DNA of 64,000 bases from Certhia americana (taxonomy: Eukaryota; Chordata; Aves; Passeriformes; Certhiidae), in the NCBI GenBank assembly GCA_018697195.1, contig CM031879.1:31756031-31820030 (forward strand), read 5' to 3'. The position numbers and the translations under genes are program-made. The notes beneath the pieces are model-generated. The model searched no databases and was not told the DNA's origin. It worked only from the letters and a program-made list of their open reading frames with translations. Below, one piece after another: positions 60,417-64,000 of the stretch (positions within the stretch are counted from its first letter, which is position 1; the number at the start of each line of letters is the position of its first letter).

Positions 60417-63400
60417 GCTTTGAAGTCCCTCTATACAATGTTGACACATACCTGCAAGGAGATGTTATATGGTCAGTTCAAACATCAAACAACTGTAAGT
60501 ACACATCTAAGACGTGGAAATAAAAGGCAAAAATATAGAGTCATGTTTTCACTATATTTTCTTATCATTTTGTATTTGCTTATGATTTGTCCAGCCTGTG
60601 GTACAGCACTTAAAAAGTGAGGGAAACAGCAATGGTCACAACAGATGCTGGAGGAGATGCAAAGTTTGCAGCCCCAAAGGACAGCTGAGCCAGGTGAGCC
60701 TCACCAGCTGAGCAGTCAGTGGGCAGAGCTGGCGGTGTACACAGTGACAGCAACATGACTACAGTAAATTCTAGGGTAAAATGCTTGAAGGAGCTATGCA
60801 GCGTATTTTAAATTTCTGGTGGAGAATTTAAATCTCAGCTGAAACTTACTGCTTAATGAATGTACTTATGTCACAGACAGTGAGGACACATATTTCAGGT
60901 AAGTCAGCAGCTTCTTGGAAAGTTCATCAGCACTGCTTTTTTTGATTTGGGGCAGATATTGGCATCAGGGCATGGGAGACTATGGCCCAAACCTGATCAG
61001 ATTCCCTCACCTATAGATTATATTACAATTAAACTGATCAAAACAAGCCACCTCCTGAAATTAAGGAGTTCATTAAAGCAAATGTTCAATTTCAACCTAC
61101 AGTGCCATCGGGCTTGGTCCTGCTGACCTGGCTGCTCGTGCTGGGTTGAGTTTGAGTAAAAATTGCACAGCTGAGCTTTTGGATGAAGTTTAAACCTCCA
61201 TCTATGCAGCCCTGTAAAAATGACTATAAAAGAAGCCTTTTGAATTATTGTTGTCCAGAACCTTATCTCATAAGAATAAAACAGCATCAGAAAATAGTAA
61301 AAACATGATGTACATTTTTCACTGTAAATCCTTTGTGTCAGCTTCCCAGATTGTGTGAATCTGTTTAGGTTTGGGAAATCAATGAAATCACTCTGCCTGA
61401 TGCCACTGAAGAAATCAGCCAATCTCTGGCCAAAACACTTTCAGAACCTCCCTGTCTGAAATGAGGAGAAGGAAAATACATAGGCGTTGCAGAGGTAATA
61501 TTTGACAGCACTTCTCTGGACCTTGGTGCTGGTGCTCTAAAGGCCCATCTGAGATTAGACTTCAATGACATGCAGCTAGAAGGCAAGGGTATATTCTCAT
61601 TACACAAGGATGAAGGAGGAATGACTGCAAAAACCACATTTTTGCTCATTTGAGAGTGATATGAATGTGAAAAGTTTCAGGCCTTCTGAGATTTTTTTTT
61701 TCGTTCATGGGTTATACAAAACACGTTTGTGCAGCCTTAGCTACCTCATGGGTTGTGGAATCTTCAAAACCCCATGAAACATTTGTCCTGCCTTCAAGCA
61801 TTTTTTGTAGTCAGAGCTCAAACTCAGCAGTACCCTCCACACTGTGTTACTGTGTGGAGACAGTGCTTACCTCCCCACATGGAATTCATTTCAATAGATG
61901 CTATCAATTCAGTAAGAATCAAAAAGCCTCATCTTCTCTCCAACCTTGGGATGGTCTAGATCAAGAGGCTGGGTGTCCACAAAAGCAATGAACCACAGAC
62001 ATGGGTACCCCACCCCACAACCCTTGTAAACCCATTTGAAAAGTTTCCTCACCCATACGTTTTATCCCAAAATCATGTCTGGGGCAAACACAGGCACTGA
62101 ACCCCCCAGCTAGAGCCCATCCCTGTGTTACTCCCAAAACTGTGCATACCACCTCTTCCTTCCTATCCTAAAGATGATGGTGACCCCAGAGCTGGGGTGC
62201 TGCCATGGAGCTAAGCACCCCACCCAAGGGCACACCTGGGAGGTGTTCCTGGCTCTTATGGCAGCCACAGAATCAGCACAGCCATGCTCTCACCTTCAGC
62301 ACTTCTCTGAATCATAACTTTACAGTCCTGCAAGATTACAAGAAAAAGTTCATGGGAAAGAAAAGAAAAATATGAACAGGAACACTAAAAGTAATATCTA
62401 ACAACTAGCTATCACTTCCCAAATATTTTTCTTCTATTAATTTTAAGAGCAAAATCATTTGTTGGTAAATGGGGAATAAACTAAAACCATCTGCACCCTG
62501 CTAGGCAGCTGTCAGAAAGCCAAGCAAGCTCTTTGGGTATATAGGCCTCATGTTTAAATCCACTGAAGCTACTCCAGCAGTGTCAAGCACACTGATGAGT
62601 GCCCTTTTCCAGAGCTGAAGAGACAGGTTATAATGTTATGGTATTGCTAAGATTAGAAAGGTGCATTAGAGACCCCACTAAAATGATACAGTTTTGCAAG
62701 AAATTAATTGTATTTAGAGATTACTCATATGTCACCCATCTATTTTAGAATAAAAGGAAACTAGGAAGGCAGAGAAGAGATCTCATGTATTGATGGGATA
62801 GGAAGCCTAGCACAGTAGGTAATTTAATCACCAGAGGTCTGGACTTGAGCAGAAAGGGAGGGGAGCAGCCTATAAACATAATTTGAGAAGAATGTCTTAA
62901 TCCTAGAAGTAGGTAACAGATAACCTGGTGGCTGAGTTCGGCAGTTTGATCTAAGCAGCAAACACCAGCAATCCTGGAGGAGGGAAAAGCTTTTGTAAAA
63001 AGGAATAAACTTAAGGGTATGTCACATCAGCTAGATTTTTGAGATAAGATTAATGAAAAATAGGTTGATTTGTACTTCCTGAGTTTAAAAGTGCACATCT
63101 CCATGGATCATAATGTCCTGCCTGTCTGCTAATGTTTGCATTTTGAAAAAAACCTACTTCTCTTTGGGAGAGAAAGTGTTGCAACAGTACTTTTCCAGGG
63201 AAAATCTAAAATGTATTTTCTTCATTTTATAGCATTGCAGCTTTCTGGAGAGGAGGCAGAAGGGTCAGCATTTTTACTGCAAGGTACTGAAAACAATTAT
63301 CTGGAGATTTTTTAACTTTACTAAGACAAAGAGCAACTCAACTGATATAAATATATATTTATATATACTACTTATGATTATACTAAATATTTAATAAATA

Positions 63401-64000
63401 TGGATTTATCATCCATGAGTTTAAAATTTTTGCCCTACTAAATCCTTTGCAGAGGATTAAAAAGGATGGATTTCCTTTAATCCCTTTTAGATCTCCAGAC
63501 ACTTCCTTTCTCCTTGCTCATACCATGTAGCAAAGGACACATAGAAGTGTTGAGCAGCCCTCCCTGTATCCTGTAGAATTCCTTGTAGCCTGGTCCCTAC
63601 ACCTTTTCTTCACAGAGGAAATAGCCCAAAGGCAAAGTGGGAGCCCTCCTGCTGAGTTTCAAAGGTCCAAGTCTCGATTTTCTCAGGACAAAGCTTGAGT
63701 ACATATGGAGATTTGCACAAAACTCCAGGCATGTTTTATTACACCCTGCATGAATTACAGTGTTTTGCCAATTATTGTTGCCTCTCTCCTTCAGCTCTTT
63801 TCACCATGCAGCCCAAAGTGGCAGAATGGAAACATCAGAATGGTGCTGGCCCCTGTGTTTGGTGCTGTCACCTCTGTTTTCATGCAGTACCTTGTCCAGA
63901 GCCATGGACCCATATGCAGCCCTGGGCTTCGCTGAGATGTGTGCTGCAGGCAGGTCACCCTGTGTGCACCCAGCAAGTGGTGCCAGATCAAGGAGATAAG

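Larger units (their letters stand above)
51641..64000. other. Intergenic region downstream of HMGA2
   Basis: No exon, RNA gene or promoter is recognisable here. The region holds a T24 run (51667-51690), four CR1 tails (52216-52772, 54376-54540, 54617-54753, 60354-60416) and two LTRs (53849-54289, 59682-60254). About 55.4-55.7 kb is rich in TAAT-core motifs. 63343-63405 is a run of AT-rich sequence. 54.8-59.6 kb and 60.5-64 kb otherwise show nothing I can name. In mammals the next genes are far from HMGA2, so an empty stretch is expected. Confidence 0.75.

Noticed and set aside
1..64000. CRISPR array, bacterial operon, tRNA or rRNA genes
   Set aside because: No regularly spaced repeats with unique spacers, no cloverleaf with recognisable A/B boxes and no rRNA motifs were seen. 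The sequence is plainly vertebrate nuclear DNA.

Overview
This window is vertebrate nuclear DNA, almost certainly from a bird and probably a songbird (passerine). The evidence is the repeat content: several 5'-truncated CR1 LINE tails ending in the CR1-type ATTCTATGAT repeat, plus three endogenous-retrovirus LTRs of kinds I recognise from songbird genomes. The DNA is AT-rich and almost entirely non-coding. Nearly all open reading frames are chance-length and give no recognisable protein.

The window holds the 3' end of one gene on the + strand, HMGA2 (high mobility group AT-hook 2). Two coding exons are recognised from their peptides and splice sites. Exon 4 (28732-28764, 33 nt, PQQVVQKKPAQ) lies between a ttttcag acceptor and a gtaagc donor. 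The start of the terminal exon (48428-48475) encodes EETEETSSQESAEED and a TAG stop. Together they give the linker and acidic tail of HMGA2. The AT-hook exons 1-3 lie upstream, outside the window.

Layout: 1-28731 is the distal part of the very large intron 3. It holds one ERVL-type LTR (9226-9823), several decayed copies of an old 'GGGCCAAATTCTG' fold-back repeat and small simple repeats. 28765-48427 is intron 4 (19.7 kb). It contains a small isolated CpG-rich block (about 39150-39420) with a G-quadruplex motif just upstream, an everted AGGTCA pair, and one CR1 tail. 48476 to about 51640 is the long 3'UTR. It carries seven let-7/miR-98 seed matches, one internal and two distal AATAAA signals, a perfect 10-bp hairpin and a fossil repeat. 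From about 51.65 kb to the end is downstream intergenic DNA with no recognisable exon. It holds a dense group of CR1 tails and an LTR between 52.2 and 54.8 kb, and another LTR plus a CR1 tail near 60 kb.

How it works together: the short coding parts supply the C-terminal tail of a chromatin protein that controls growth. The 3'UTR supplies the main post-transcriptional brake, let-7 repression. The introns and downstream DNA are the likely home of enhancers. I found no RNA gene, no CRISPR array and no second protein-coding gene. The observations most worth following up are the 3'UTR architecture, the intron-4 CpG block and the lineage-specific LTRs around a gene linked to body and beak size.
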